This document shows, piece after piece, positions 47,245 to 60,125 of a stretch of DNA of 64,000 nucleotides. The first letter of the stretch is position 1; every line of letters begins with the position of its first letter. The position numbers and the translations under genes were made by a program. The notes under the pieces were generated by a model. That model had not been told where the DNA came from, searched no databases, and was given only the letters and a program-made list of their open reading frames with translations. This stretch comes from Spodoptera frugiperda (lineage: Eukaryota; Arthropoda; Insecta; Lepidoptera; Noctuidae): assembly GCF_023101765.2 (NCBI RefSeq), contig NC_064226.1, positions 15,135,251 to 15,199,250 on the forward strand, in the 5' to 3' direction.

Positions 47245-48788
47245 AGGAGCACGTAATTAGCAGCTGTGTGTGAGCTTATATGAGTTATTGGATGTGTCTT
47301 TTGATAACGGAATCAAAGGCAGTCTCGGTACACATTCGTGCTCTCTACGTTTCAAAGAGTATCTGTTATAAACCTCGGTGGTAGCAAGCCAGCCCGTTTT
47401 GAATCATAATAGCACATACATACGTTTGACAAACATGAGTTATTTGTGGAAAATTCGTCGGAGTCTGCATGTAACGCATTAAAGACGATCATTTTAACTT
47501 GAAAAGCTTCTCTTTAACGATAAGCATTAACATATTCATTATGAGGGGTGATCTAATTAAATATGTAATTTTGCGAGTTGAGAGTAACACAAAACCCTTG
47601 AGGGATTATTGCAATTTACAATTCTTTCGCACATAAATTAGAGGAATTTAACAAACGGCAGCGAGGCACCTGGCCTCGACATTTCGGCTTACAGATTTAT
47701 GAGTGTCGCGTGCACAGAACCGCACCTTAATCTTACGATACAGCCACCGAGCCACACGAGTGCGGTGCCATCCTCTCCGTTCGTTACTTCATGTACTCCA
47801 TGTTCCCGCTGCTTTATTAAAATTCCAATGTTGCGTCGCTTTGTCGTGCGACCGCGCTAATTGTCGCAAGTCGCGCAACAATTCGCAGCGGAATCCTCTT
47901 TGACGAAACTCCTTTGACATTCACTTATTATAAGACGTCGCCTACATTTAACTAATTTACACGACTTGCTATTACTGCGACAACGACGTCTTCATGTTTA
48001 TATATTTATAGTTTAGCAAGATAAATCAGCTACATGAGATACCGCTGATAATGTGATTCTTTGTTAAAAGGTACTTAGCAGTGAACTACTGAAGTATTCA
48101 GTGCCGGATAGTGGGCGAGCCTCAGTGTCCTTGTGTTTATTTAGTAATGAAACAATTAGTACCACCCGAGTTATTCTTTCGCACGAGCAATAACATTAAT
48201 TACGTAGTTAATACGAATACTTCCCTCACAAATGCCGTGTACAAATAAAACAGAACAAAGGGGCAACAAATAACGGTACAATAACTAACATCCGTATCAA
48301 GAGGCTGACTTTAATATAGTGTGTGAGTGGGAACTTAATAAAACGAAATTACACGTACTGCGGCTTACAGCGGCTTAGGCCAGCCACCACTCAAATTTAC
48401 TGGCCGTCTCCGCGACTATAAAAAGAGCATTTGAGCGTGTTACGCGGACGTAAAATATACGAGCTCCTGCCCTAACGCCGCTGATAGTGATGTGATAGCG
48501 AGCCGATCATCGATACAGGTTTCTGTTTTTGTATGTTCTCACCTGTTGGTGCCCTTAATGGTTGATATGTTTTGAATTAACAATCCTGTATTTGGAATTC
48601 TACTCATTACAATACATGTGTTATGTCAAATTAATTAAGTTATACACATCACATCAAGTAACTATCATTGAAACAGTAATAAATTTAAGCAGCTCTATTG
48701 AAATAGTAAAAATACGAATAGTTACACAAAACTAACCTATCTATCAAAAAACAAAAACGTCACTACAGAACAACAAATCGGCAACAAA

Positions 48789-48802
48789 AATCGATATCGA
48801 TT
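48789..48802. other. 14-bp palindrome AATCGATATCGATT
   Basis: Perfect inverted repeat built on ATCGAT. It resembles DREF-type TATCGATA sites of insect promoters, but does not match exactly. Confidence 0.4.
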
Positions 48803-49971
48803 GATCACATCACTAACACAATGCCAGGTGTTCCGATATTGTTTTATGGGAGTTCCAGTTTGAGGCAAATTGCATAACTTGGCCTACCTGTATGTGTTTA
48901 TAGATTTTATGCGTAACAGATAAAAACTAGAGGAAATCAATGTGATCAGCGAAACTGCTTCAGTTAACAGTTTATATTTACGCCCGCGAGCGGCGCGGCG
49001 GAACGAGCCTTCGGTTTATATCTCATTTTCTGCGGGATAAGGTAACAGTTTAGGTGAAATACCTCTCGACGATAAAAGGTCGAGTAATATTATATCGAGT
49101 CAGGTGGCACTAGACAGATGTAAGGGCTGATACTTGATGAATGGCTGACAATAATATTGAACTCACATCGTTACACAATAAGGGCCATAATTGAAAACTT
49201 TAGTAAAGTGAAAATGTGCTTTTAAATAGCACATCATTGTCGTTTTCCGAAAGTAGCCGCTTAAGGGGATTCAATCGGAGATTTATTGGAAACAATTTCA
49301 CCAAGTGTACGGCAATAATGTGCTGAATGTAAGCACCCTGTAGTTAAGGGATTGTCATGAGTGTACACAGGAATGGTTACGAGTTCTTTGTTTGCATAGC
49401 GTTGAATAGAAACATAAGGTTTTATAGCAACTGTCCTAATTTGTCATCTTTTAGTCTGGTTTTTGAATAATTTTCATTGTACTATTCTCGTCGACCTACT
49501 ACTTATTACTATGTCAGAAATTAATCTACGTAAAGCTGAAACTTGTCAAAATTCCCATCAGCCCAGAATAACTCATACAATGGATGTCATTAGAAAACTT
49601 ACGACGAACATTTTCCGTTAAACATCTTTCTAATTTGTGTCCTTTTCGGAAATTCCGTAATAAATGGAGCCATTTACTTGGATATTTCCTTTTTTTGTAA
49701 TAAAATTGGCGGAAAGAATTGAAGTTGGTCTTTGTTAGTGTCTCTAATAAAAGTAGACAAAAGGCAGGACGCGGCCAGCGGCCGGCGCCCCGCGTCCTCC
49801 ACTGTGTACAATACTTACAATACAACTTTTAACTACCCACCAAAGCTGTCCTTCTACTTACTGGAATATTGATTCAACGTACACACACTCATTACTGCTG
49901 TGCTGCTGATACTATGTCAATTGAAATTGACTTCATTTCATGTATTGTAATTAACAGTGTACTGACTACTG

Positions 49972-50297
49972 TGTATTTAGCTCGGCTCTACAATATACTA
50001 CTGTAATAATTATGTATTTTAAATGCGAAAGTTTGTTTCTTCGTTTGTTTGGAGAGGTAAACTTCATCTCAAAACGGGTTAAGGGATCGAGATGACATTT
50101 GAAACAGGGCAGGGTAGATTATAATTGGTCTGGAATAATTTTTATCCCATGGGAATGCGGAGGAAGCCGCTGGCAGAAGCTAGTTCCATATAATTAAAAT
50201 TGTGTGTAATTAAAATGTTGTGAAACGTAAACCGATCATTATTTCATGTTACTTCTAGGTATAACACAGCTTGTATTTAGCGCCGTTCTACAATATT
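49972..50297. repeat. Divergent direct repeat bracketing a dispersed repeat
   Basis: TGTATTTAGCTCGGCTCTAC and six more bases at 49972-49997, with a 22 of 26 match at 50272-50297, exactly 300 bases apart. Between them (about 50024-50188) is a degenerate dispersed repeat that starts AATGCGAAAGTTTG, contains CGGAGGAAGCCGCTGGCAG and ends AGCTAGT, a pattern I associate with retroelement-derived repeats in moths. Confidence 0.5.
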
Positions 50298-51911
50298 GAT
50301 CATAAATATCAGTCAAGGTCATAAAATATTTTCCCTAGAGCCAAACGCAAAATCCATTAGTACGGAACCAATCACTCAACCACTTCACACATACACGCCA
50401 AAGTTTTTAACAAAAATAACAAGATTACTCGAACAGCCGCGCGGCGCCACGTGTATCTCTTGTAGGAAGAGAAGTCATTCAATAAGGACTTTATTTTTAA
50501 GTAAACAACAGTTACCAGGATGTTTTGATTTACTCTTCTGATAATTCTCCAACATAAGGAATTATTTCTGTAATAAGTTTTGGCTAAATTTATTTTGTAC
50601 ACACCTACGCAACCGCGTAATGTTGACATAATTATTAACATTAGACGCGGTGAACAAAAACCTTTGTAAACGTAGAAGTGTTAATTAGCACGTGACAGAA
50701 CTCCGCTCACGTATTTGCTTGAAAACATTTGTTAAACCAAAACGGTCGCGTTAAACACATTTTAACACATTTACAATCTCTGTGAAGGAACATAATGAGC
50801 TTACGGTTAATTCCGCAGTAAAAGAGTGTCAGTCGGAGGTCATTGTAATATCCATTTAGTTAAATTTAATCCTTGGTATGTAGCTCATTAATAACTACGT
50901 AATCCATTCGGGCGTCGTTTAACCCTTTCGCCCTTGCCCTAAACAAGGCTGTAACTTCAGACTGTAGAAAGTAGGTGTGGTACAAGTCATGACCGAGCGG
51001 CGTGCCTTGTCTTGCCGTGTACTGTCTGACTAATTCTTTTCCAAAAACCGTATTATGTACATAGTTCAAATCGACTAGATACGATAAAATAAAACTGATG
51101 TTCAAAATTTGCTAATCGACTTCACTTAAACATATAATCGTACGTCTTAATTAAAATATAATAAAAACTAAATTAACTTCTTTAAAAAATGTGGATATAT
51201 GATAGATACTAGCTTTTGCCCGCGACTTCGTTCGCGTGGAATAGTGACTTCCGGCAAATTTTTGGTTTTAACCACATAGTTCCCGATCTCGCGGGATCTC
51301 TTCAAAAATGAGATGTGGAAGATATTCCAGGGAACTCTTCAAAAATCAACATAATGAGCTCTGCGTTTGAATTTAATAGATGTATACTCACTTAGGGCAT
51401 TGAAAAAATAGTTTAAAAACGGACTTAAACTAACTTAAAACTAAAGAAAGCTACGAATTACGAATTTATAACAATTAAAAAAGAAACTATATTACAACCT
51501 ATCCTCTATGCTATAATAACCAAGCTTAAACTAAATAATTTAAAAGAAACGACTTAAATCTAATCTAATTAATTTATAAATTAGACTTACAATTTTATTA
51601 AAAAAACTAACTACAGTAACTACTAATAATCGATATCAAACTAAACCTACGTTAAATAGTTTAACCAAAAAACCAGGAAAACCCAACAAATAAACTTATT
51701 AATTGACAAATACAACGAAACCAATTTAGAATATACGAAACAGCAGGACCACTACAGACAAATAATCATACGACTGATAATACACTTTTTGTACGATAGT
51801 ACCGAAGCGCTCGGCCGATACCCAACCAAATGAATGTAACGAAACCATAGCGCGATCTATTTCGATCCCAACGCCATCTATCGAGGATAAAGACAACTTG
51901 GATTATTTATT

Positions 51912-52211
51912 TATACTCCGTTCGGGCATTTTCTTTGTACTAAAAGTTTAATTATATTGATATTATTTTTTTCATACCTTTTTACTATTTATTTACTTTT
52001 TTTCGATGAATTAAAACAATAACATGAACCGAAGTCGTGTAAAGATCGACATAGAATTATCTATACTCCGTTAGAGCATTTTCTTTGTACTAAATGTTTT
52101 ATTATATTGATATTATTTTTTTCATACCTTTTTACTATTTATTTACTTTTTTTCGATGAATTAAAACAATAACATGAACCGAAGTCGTGTAACGATCGAC
52201 ATAGAAATATT
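51912..52211. repeat. 150-bp tandem duplication
   Basis: Two copies, 51912-52061 and 52062-52211, both beginning TATACTCCGTT and running through ATGAACCGAAGTCGTGTAA. They differ at only a handful of positions by eye and have an exact period of 150. Internal to the dispersed repeat. Confidence 0.85.
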
Positions 52212-52506
52212 TATAAATAATTTATTTCTTATTTTTATTTTTTGATTTTTGAAATAAAAATATATCTATGTCCATTCTAAGGTTCTAAATTATATCTGTA
52301 CCAAATTTCAACCAAATCCGTCAAATAGTTGCGGAGATTAATGGTATAAGCGTAGAATGTTCGACGTGATTCTTTAATTTGACATAACTTTTTTATTTAT
52401 GAACCGATTGACATGAAATAAACACTAAATGTAAATTTAAGCATCCCACAATATATTCGTGAAAACCGCATCCAACTCGGATCAGCCGTTTCTGAGATTA
52501 GCGCGC

Positions 52507-52611
52507 ACAGACGAACAGACAAACAGACAAACAGACAAACAGACAAACAGACAAACAGACAAACAGACAAACAGACAAACAGACAAACAGACAAACAGAC
52601 AAACAGACAAA
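52507..52611. repeat. (ACAGACAA)n array, about 13 units
   Basis: Uninterrupted 8-base repeats, with one variant (ACAGACGA) at the left edge. The reading frames it creates on both strands are artefacts. Confidence 0.9.
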
Positions 52612-55296
52612 AAAAAAGTTAATTACATTTTTGGGTTCGACATCGACATAACAATAACCCCTGCTATTTTTTTTATTTTTATTTTCAATGTACAGACAGC
52701 ACTTTTCTACGATTTTATTATATGTATAGATAAGTAAAAGTCGTTACTGAATCCAAACAACAGAAACTGCAAGTCGCTTCAGTTTATACCTTGTTATAAA
52801 GTGAAAAAGGTCTTTGATATGCCAATATGCATGCACGACAGACTCCTCGAGGCAAATTGAAATTTGCTCCGAAGCCCACCTTCAGCGGGTCACCGGCTGC
52901 TGAGCTTGGCGCGAAACGGTTATTGTCAGGACGATCGCTTTCATTGCCCGCCATGAATAGAACACGCACAAATATTTTGATTATGCAAATTCAGTGTGTA
53001 TTGCCACTGCGAACGAACCGTTTTACACAGCACTTTTATTTTCTTGTAATCTGCTCAGGTCGATTGAGTTTTTACCTGTACCTTTTTTTAGGTAGCTATC
53101 TAACTTTTAAAAGAAACCGTTTTATGCTATCTTTAGACTTAAGTCAGGAGCGGTACGGTATTAAATTGATAGACATTTGAATGACAGGTCGAAATTGTAA
53201 GACATATTGTAAAAATTAGTCAATTTATTTATCCATATTATGTACGGTAAATCATATCTCAGTAAAAATTAAATTAAGCTAAGTTGTGAGAAGTCAGGAA
53301 TCCCAACAGATCTAGAGAACAAAAAGTGGTGTGACCGTCCTCATAACTAGGTCAGCTGAGTTCATACAAGTCAAACTTAAGCCTTCGGAAGTTTTTCACA
53401 CAAATTAATAATGGGACTCTGAAACATAACAACAATAAAAGTGTACGAAAGAAAGAAACAGTAGCCATTATGCAGGTGTTGTTGATTAAAGAAAGATGAT
53501 ATTTATCAGGAATTTAAATTCCATAACAAAAGACTGACATTGGTCATTGCAAAATATTAAAGATCGAAGAAGTAAAAAAAGACACAAATTAAAGCTGTAT
53601 TCTAACATTATACAAGAAATGTAATTCAGACAAAAACTTACCATGCATGTATTCAGTTTGTTTTGTATCACATCGCTGAATCTACATTTAAATATAAATA
53701 GAAAAAAATGTTTCGTATTTTTTCTCCAAGTAACATCAGTAGCGTAGTTAATTAAGCGACGTGCATTTAATTAGCTGCAATAATTCTGTTCTTTTCTATT
53801 AAATAAACTGTATCTTACGAGGTGTAAATAAACATTAATATACGCTTTGATAAAGTTCCTGCGTGTACTCTCTACTGATACTACACGTGGACTTGCTGAT
53901 ACTACACAGGACGTGGTATTATAGCGCAAGTTGCTGTGCTCGTGTTTGTGTTTAAAAGCCATATTATTAATATTCATTTCATGGAATTTCAATGTGAGAT
54001 AAGTGTTCATTTCAAGCAAATATAATTATTTAAATGATTCGCTCGAGAAGGGGTTCCCATTATTCAAACAGATCATTAAGTTAGACGGTGACTGGTGACT
54101 AAGTGCTCGCTGGACGACTGCCTCGTTCAGAACGAAGCGCAGTTTAATTTAAACTTAAACTTAATAGACCAATAAACTGCGCTCGCCATTTCTTACTCCA
54201 TGAATGAAATTACCAGGTGGAACTGTGATATGAAATGCGAGAGATCAAAATATTATCTTTTGAGAAATGAATTATTTGGAAACCGCTCGGTGAAGTATTC
54301 ACTGGCAGTAACTCCTGTTTATCACTGCGCTCATACATGACTCGCCTGTACTACGGAAACGTTATTTCAATAATAACACTTATAAAAACTGTCGGAGTGT
54401 ATTACTGGCGCAGCGTGGCCATAAAAGGCGACGTAACAGCTACAGGGCCATAAAACGCCCATACGTTTAAACGTTGAGCAGTAAAGCGGGTGTTCGCTCG
54501 TCGATACGACGGACATTAAATTAGTTTATGCGCCCTTATATTGGATAAATACCGTCTCAATGGGATACACGCCTTGATGGCCTTTAAAACGTGGCGTTAC
54601 CTAGTGATGTGCCTACAAGGTTATCGTCGAGTAAACTGCCGCTAGATACAGACTCGCATCACTTTTTACGAGTCGAGTGTCATGATGAATAACAGCGCTG
54701 TAGTATCTTACAGCAATCATTACTTTTATTGGGATGATGTTGATACTTTGGTGCAGAATACTTAACTTGGGAACAAATTACTGGTCTGTGTGTATGACAA
54801 TCGTATTTATAACCACAATGTTCGCAAAGATTAGTATTCTCATAACAAATGTACAAGCGAGTGGCGCGGTGACCTTAATGTAAGATAGTGGGCGGATTAT
54901 CTGTAGCCTAAACCTGTACAATAACAATAATATGTTGGCCGTGCTTGTATAGGACATAGTTTGTGTTGCGGGTCGCGGCGAGCTCCCGTACAACAATACA
55001 CTACAATGTCTTAAACGTCTAATGTGTACCGAGCGTGGCTGTGTGTGTGTGGGTGTGTTAAATACTACTTGTGTATCTTGTACGATGGCTTCATTTAGGA
55101 GACTTTGAATTATATTCTGAAACATAGTAGTCAAAACTATTATTTTATATTTATTTGTAAATTTTAAACAACACCATATACACGTAGCGATGTCATAGAT
55201 AATAAATCATCATAATATGTATGTACCTACAGCAACTGTCCGACAATTCGAGTATTAGGTAACAGATGGTCTCGATGAGGATGTATGTATAATTGT

Positions 55297-55318
55297 GTAT
55301 GTGTGTGTGTGTGTGTGT
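55297..55318. repeat. (GT)n microsatellite
   Basis: About 11 GT dinucleotides with flanking TATGTA. Confidence 0.8.
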
Positions 55319-55491
55319 ATAATACGGGCCGTAATTAACGATCATTAACACAACGGCCGGTTTGATTTGTAACATCTGCATGCCGAGCACTGTTTGTGCT
55401 CAAAATAAATATAATACCGCACCGTATTTTTGACTTGTGAATATTGAAACTCTAGGAAGAAATTAGTAAAAACATTATACCTATATATTTA

Positions 55492-56723
55492 GGGTAGTTC
55501 TTCAGAGACAAAATTTTCGATGTCTTTGGGAATATTTTTGAAACCAACTAACAAAACGGCATGTAATATTTTTTTTAGTATAGTTTAGATATATCAGTTG
55601 CTAGGACAAATAATATTTTTTAAATAATTGCAGTCTAGGTACAAAATATTTTTTTTTAAAGCTTGTTCTTCTGATTCATATGGTGTGTCCGTTTGGCATT
55701 TTCCGGAACAAAGTAGTCGATTTCGCATTTTCCCTTTGATACTTCAATATAAATTATAATTACATCGAAAGGAGATGAGTTGTCCTCTTCAAAAAAATAT
55801 GCAGTCGTTATAACTATGTTAGTATGATTATAAATAAATAAATAAGAAGTGTCCGGCGTATAATACTGATTAATATGGCGTACGCTACGAATACTTGGTC
55901 GGGTATTAATAATGAGAGTCTGGCTTCCTGTGCGGAGGGAAACCAGGCGTGCAACGGACAAGCTAGGAGGCGGACGTGCGCCTGGTTGGCTTAGATCCAG
56001 GTGTTACTAAGGTAAATATCTGATTCATCTGTGTTTGGTTTACATGGCATCCTGATTACAATGCCTATTTTATAAAATTTACTTTACAGTTTTAAAACTT
56101 CAATCTATGTTTCGTGTGAAGCTTTTTGGTTATACATTCGTGTAGAAAAATGATAAGAATGAAGTCTGTATATACGATGAGTTATGCATGATTGTAAGCA
56201 AAATCCTGATTCATCTGTGCCTGATTCGTATGGTCAAAACCGCATATGAATCATAAAATAATGCTCTTGTTGCGTTGTCCATTTTTTTACTAGTCTTATT
56301 TTTAAATTAACTTAGCTATAAATGTTATAGCTACAATTTAAAAACTTTTTTTTTGAGGAATGTAATTAATATGAGTCTGAAATTGCTAATCCGCCCTGAG
56401 CAAACGTGATGATGAATGCTCGTGACTTCTCTGTGCGAAAGTACTCGAAAATGGTATGCTAACAATTAAAATAAATACAGAGCTCATTTACATACAATTT
56501 TCAATTGTTCAACAGATTCATCTGTAACAATTTCTGATTCATCTGGGCAGAAAATATTCAAACGTCGATATCTCGAAAACTATTTTTTTAAAACGAGTCC
56601 CTCATTCGAATATACGTTATTTGGTATAACTATTTTCATATGAACACGTGTTACAGACCTTAAAGTGGAATTAAATTTTGGCCATATGAATCAGTCGAAG
56701 AATCAAATTTCGAAGAACTACCC
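55492..56723. mobile_element. Non-autonomous inverted-repeat DNA element, candidate
   Basis: 1232 bp with 12-base perfect terminal inverted repeats, GGGTAGTTCTTC at the left and GAAGAACTACCC at the right, each bordered by TTTA, a likely 4-bp target duplication. Eight copies of a CTGATTCATMTG-type motif occur inside: 55671, 56020, 56206, 56221, 56243 (reverse), 56513, 56534 and 56682 (reverse). Those nearest the two ends point in opposite directions. No transposase-like frame was seen. The superfamily is not assigned. Confidence 0.6.
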
Positions 56724-57154
56724 TTTACTTACAATCAAAATTGGTTTCTGCGTATTAGATTACACTTCTTAAAATTACAAAATAAACTAAAACTTTGCGA
56801 CGATTTTCCGTAAGTTCATTGACCCTTTGGCTCCGATAATTGCGCGGCGCAATTACACTTGCATTTAATTACGCGCCGCCAGAGGTCGCCGGCCGCGCCG
56901 CGTCACTTCCGTAGTCGCGCCGGAAGCTGCGCACACTGGAGCTTTGTTTGCAACTCACATTGTGTTGCTACCCATATAATATCTGTATGTAGCACATTTG
57001 GTAACTTTTAACTGTTACATAAACAAAGTACAAAAAAATTAACTATTAAAAATAATAATTTCACGTGTAAAAAACATCTTAAATGCATTAAGCCTGTAAT
57101 AAATTGCACTTAATCCAATCTATATTACTACGGTACCGTACTTAAAACTACATA

Positions 57155-57267
57155 TGCGTAGCTACGCAGCGTGTAGCCGCGTAGACGTGTAGCCCGTAGC
57201 CGCGTAGCACGTAGCCACATAGCTCGTAGTCGCTTAGCTACGGAGCTCGTAGTCACGTAACTCGTAG
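57155..57267. repeat. GTAGC minisatellite, 15-bp unit
   Basis: Units include CGTGTAGCCGCGTAG, ACGTGTAGCCCGTAG, CCGCGTAGCACGTAG, CCACATAGCTCGTAG and TCACGTAACTCGTAG. The period is 15 with one 8-base extension (57230-57252). Confidence 0.8.
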
Positions 57268-58036
57268 TTTGTCGTGCGAATCTTATCCCGATTTTCGCTT
57301 ACATTTCATCCACAAAACATAATTTAGTTTGTCTTTTATTTCTCATTTATACGTCGGAATCCACAAAATGATACTTGTTTAGTACAAAACAATTGAAACA
57401 ATAAAAACAAAAATGTCTGCAACTTTTGAAACAAAACGAAACCGGTCGTACACGTTTTTAATTAACAAAATACGGTAGTTGAACAAAACCAGCGGCGAAT
57501 CTGGATGGGTCCCATTGTACTTTGTCCACATACCGCTTTAGGTATGCAGTCGGTGCGCGGCACGCGAGCCTACGTATGCGTTGACAAAAATCCGTCGGCT
57601 CTTTGAAACGAATAAGTATTCAAAATAAAAATATTTTTCGTGCACACTTTACAGCCACTTTGGTGGAGCCTACCGGCGCGGAATGTTGATTACTGCGAGT
57701 AAACGTCGCTTGCGTGGAATTTAACTGGTTTAGTTAGAGTCTGGCACTTGCTGGAATCAATCCGTTCACGCTTGATCTAAATCGTTTGTTGACAATGACT
57801 GTTACATAGAATATAAAGAGGTATTTGTTTTCTAATAAATACTAGAGCACTGTGGGAATGTGCAGGCAGTGCAGGTAAAATACCACAACAAATTGAGTTT
57901 AAACGAAATATTCGAGTTAATATTGCAGTGTTCCAATCTCTGGCTGGTCGGGGAGACGAGCGCGCCAGTGAACACACAATATATTTTTATTACATTTCTG
58001 GCACAAAGTAAATTGAACAGCATGCAGCTTGACAGC

Positions 58037-58084
58037 AAGCTGCACGAGCTGCAGGAGCTGCATGAGCTGCATGAGCTGCTCGAG
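58037..58084. repeat. Minisatellite GAGCTGCAT, 9-bp unit
   Basis: Four clean units from 58046 (GAGCTGCAG, GAGCTGCAT twice, GAGCTGCTC), with degenerate flanks. Confidence 0.8.
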
Positions 58085-58315
58085 TGTGACCTCAGCAAGT
58101 GTCACTGTGGGACGGAAAAACTTCACTCTGAACCAACCATTGGTGGTTCCACCCACTTCCAAAACGTAATATTTCTAATTTATGACAACCTTGTTAGTTG
58201 TGAGACAAATTCATATGATTATATTTTATTACTGTATGTATTTTATTCTGGGAGGTAATACGAATATAGATTCAAACGAAGCTATCACCTGAGTCCACCC
58301 GGCGCACTATGTTAG

Positions 58316-58323
58316 TGACGTCA
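58316..58323. promoter_or_regulatory. CRE palindrome TGACGTCA
   Basis: Seventh perfect TGACGTCA in the window, in GTTAGTGACGTCACAGC context. Motif evidence only. Confidence 0.35.
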
Positions 58324-58576
58324 CAGCGCATCAGCTAGTAAAGACGAAGTATCTCATTGTCATTTAAATTGGAACATCAATGACGATGACCAGCATGTCA
58401 CCAGCGGTATGTTTGCCAAAGCTGCATGATGAGATTCAGTGACAATTAAAACATCCAGGAATCAAAATTCGTTGACGAAATACTACAATTACTTAGTTCA
58501 ACACTTAGGTTCGTTTTATAATGCAATTAAGATATCTAGATATAAAATTAGATTAAGAATACAAATTGTAAAATGC

Positions 58577-58605
58577 AAGTAAATAAACGTAACGTTTATT
58601 TACTT
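58577..58605. promoter_or_regulatory. 29-bp perfect palindrome with forkhead-like sites
   Basis: Arms AAGTAAATAAACGT and ACGTTTATTTACTT flank a single central base at 58591. Each arm contains GTAAATAAAC, a close match to the forkhead (FOX) RYAAAYA site, so two sites face each other. Could also extrude as a cruciform or hairpin. Confidence 0.45.
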
Positions 58606-58939
58606 TTATTTTAATTAAAAATGTCTACATATTAGTACAAGTACCTAATAATCGCAGACTTAAACATTTTAAACTATTAAATTAGCAATACAAAATATGA
58701 CAACAAGCCAACTACCAAATTTGTACAAGTTAACAAGTGATGCTATTATCGCAGCGCTCCGCCGTGCAGCAGCGGGCGGCGCCACGCGACGCGACTAGTC
58801 ACATAACTCGCGAGCTACCTGCGCGACTCGTATTATTACCTGTATTATCTTATATGGTACACGTGCAACCGCATCAACTTCGCAAATTAATTATAATGGT
58901 TTCTCTAATATTATTGTGCAATTTAAAGTTTTGATTACC

Positions 58940-58962
58940 GTTTCAGTTTCAGTTTCAGTTTG
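58940..58962. repeat. (GTTTCA)n short repeat
   Basis: Three to four hexamer units in AT-rich DNA. Confidence 0.7.
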
Positions 58963-60090
58963 TTAATTAAAAAAGTACAGTAAACTTTTGCATAGTTTTA
59001 CTGAGGTATATTATTTCTATGACCAATTTATATTTTATTATAGCGTCATTCAAACATACAGGCATTAAATCTCACATTATTTAAATATGTTATCGGATCT
59101 GGTTCTAGTGAATGGGAACTTTATTATTAAACACAAATCGTATCCACGTTGTAGTAAGTACGTAATGGGCGAGTAATATAATGAAGGCAGCGATTATCGT
59201 GCATCCCGCTGTAATTACGAACACGACACATAATCTCAAACAATAATTATTCGGGCGAGAGCACCGCGTCGTGCAGAGTCGCGCAGTTCCGCACGAGGAA
59301 GTGAGCTGCGACCGTTATTAACGACCGACGCCCGGACGACGGTAATTAATAACTTGTGCGATTTGTACGAGTTTAACTTTAACCCGAAATATATTGCACA
59401 GCCTCACTGCACAAGTGTACGCTACCTTGTCCTAGGTAAATAATAAAGAAATGCTTAGAAACAACTTTTTAAATGTATGAAAACCACGTTTAAAAATAAA
59501 CAAAAGTTAAAAATGTTCTAGAGAAAATAATGCATAGGTAATTATCATTCGACATAACTTTAAAAGTTTACTAGATAAAAACATAAAAGTTGTATGCAAC
59601 GAGCGCTGTGCTCGCTAGCCGGGCCGGGACATTAGCTCGCCGTGTCTCGCCGCTAAGTATCCCGCCAACTTGACATTACTACCGAGCACCAAGGAATTGT
59701 TTCCCAAGTACTCTACTTACGAGAGTTCCCTCGCATGCTATCTACAAACACTTTACATGTTTTCATTGTGACTCTCTACTCTAAACGGTGAACTAATGTT
59801 AACATGACCTACATACGAATGAAATCGTAATATTAGAAGACATGAACATTTATCTCTAGATAAAACATTAATAATTGTTCTAGTAGATTTAAGAGTTGTA
59901 AAAGTAATAATATTTATCAAGTTATTTGTAAACACGAGCAGAAATTATGTGCAATTCACTTACATTATCGAGTAGTAGGCCTCAAAGAGCTAGTTACTGG
60001 CCGGCTCACTGCTAAACAATATAAGATGCAAAGCGAGTTAGTGGGAGCGCATCAAGCGTCTATTAGCATTGCAAACGGCACTGAGCGACT

Positions 60091-60125
60091 GAGCCGGCCC
60101 GAGCCGGCCCGAGCCGGCCCGAGCC
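60091..60125. repeat. GAGCCGGCCC tandem repeat, 3.5 units
   Basis: Three exact 10-base units and a half unit. GC-rich against an AT-rich background. Confidence 0.85.

Larger units (their letters stand above)
51207..52733. mobile_element. Dispersed lepidopteran repeat ending in an 8-bp microsatellite
   Basis: Starts near CTAGCTTTTGCCCGCGACTT and continues through CCAAATCCGTCAAATAGTTG and TCAGCCGTTTCTGAGATTAG into an (ACAGACAA)n array, then ends after TATATGTATAGATA. ATAGATA occurs at both edges (51202-51208 region and 52725-52732 region) and may be a target duplication. No intact coding frame. The family is common in moths as I recall it. The class is uncertain. Confidence 0.6.

Noticed and set aside
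52507..52611. Regular short repeats that could suggest a CRISPR array or repetitive protein
   Set aside because: It is a pure 8-bp microsatellite without spacers. The peptides on both strands simply mirror the repeat.
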